Assembly: GCF_001421705.1 (NCBI RefSeq)
Contig: NZ_LMKO01000026.1
Location: 185,340-249,339 of the forward strand
Direction of reading: 5' to 3'
DNA length: 64,000 bases
Origin: Xylophilus sp. Leaf220
GTDB taxonomy: Bacteria; Pseudomonadota; Gammaproteobacteria; Burkholderiales; Burkholderiaceae_C
In this document: positions 63,976-64,000 of the stretch, piece after piece
Layout of the letters: the number at the start of each line of letters is the position of its first letter
Numbering within the stretch: position 1 is the first letter of the stretch
The notes under the pieces: model-generated
Database searches by the model: none
Seen by the model: only the letters and a program-made list of their open reading frames with translations
What the model was told of the DNA's origin: nothing
Translations under genes and position numbers: made by a program

Positions 63976-64000
63976 GGACTTGCTCCGTCAGTTCGCGCAC
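63962..64000 (-). CDS. C-terminal end of a gene continuing beyond the window
   Basis: The minus strand at the edge reads RELTEQVHAKT then TGA (63964-63962), overlapping the start of the 136-residue gene by 14 bases. Too short to identify; listed because the tight overlap fits the phage operon. Confidence 0.35.
   Translation of the reverse strand: MRELTEQVHAKT

Noticed and set aside
56300..64000. Prophage integrase and attachment sites
   Set aside because: No integrase is encoded in the window, and the direct repeats near 56360 are too short to call an att site without the other end.

Overview
The window looks like a chromosomal segment of a high-GC betaproteobacterium of the order Burkholderiales, most likely the family Comamonadaceae. 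Three things point there: the gene order rpsB-tsf-pyrH-frr-uppS-cdsA-dxr-rseP-bamA-skp-lpxD-fabZ-lpxA-lpxB, the polyhydroxyalkanoate regulator PhaR with a phasin gene, and a short palindromic repeat (TGCTA..ATAGCTG..GCCGGC..GCCGGCTGCAGCC) of the kind I remember from that family. The assignment is inference from content; no database was searched.

Positions 1-13200 hold one long leftward housekeeping block. It covers translation (rpsB, tsf, frr), UMP kinase, the lipid carrier and phospholipid enzymes (uppS, cdsA), the MEP pathway (dxr), envelope proteolysis (rseP), outer-membrane protein assembly (bamA, skp) and lipid A synthesis (lpxD, fabZ, lpxA, lpxB). An extended -10 promoter, a structured rpsB leader and an rpsB-tsf attenuator-like hairpin head the block. 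Positions 13300-31000 are mixed metabolism: a D-amino-acid-oxidase-type flavoprotein, a bifunctional NAD(P)HX repair enzyme, RNase R, tRNA-Leu(CAG), RimO, PhaR, an FtsX-type permease coupled to a CrtC-like lipocalin protein, and a five-gene branched-chain amino acid ABC operon.

Positions 31000-50800 carry stress and export functions: CsbD, a periplasmic protein with three repeated cysteine-pair motifs, the ergothioneine pair egtB-egtD, a marR-nodT-emrA-emrB efflux operon with a possibly leaderless regulator, and a phasin whose promoter is flanked by two PhaR-like sites. They also hold a type II 3-hydroxyacyl-CoA dehydrogenase under a LiuR-like palindrome, PmbA, DarP, Mog, CysE, TrmJ, SuhB, a FUSC transporter and an MscS channel. 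Positions 50900-56000 contain a small XRE regulator with four related operators around itself and an uncharacterised partner, an FlxA-like coiled-coil protein, a metQ-metN-metI importer and a hypothetical protein.

From about 56300 to the right edge the sequence is accessory and in part phage-derived. It has a LexA box before a small unknown gene, a pair of 58-residue paralogues flanking two tandem IPTL-CTERM surface proteins, an AT-richer hicA-hicB-DUF4238 unit, a phage-type adenine methyltransferase, and a leftward lysis and membrane-protein cluster with Rz/Rz1-like spanins joined by successive ATGA overlaps. No integrase or attachment repeat is visible, so the prophage limits are not defined; its remaining genes should lie beyond position 64000.

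The least explained pieces are the hicA-hicB-DUF4238 unit, the XRE mini-regulon, the duplicated 58-residue gene around the IPTL-CTERM pair, and the palindromic repeat that sits in frame inside two coding genes.
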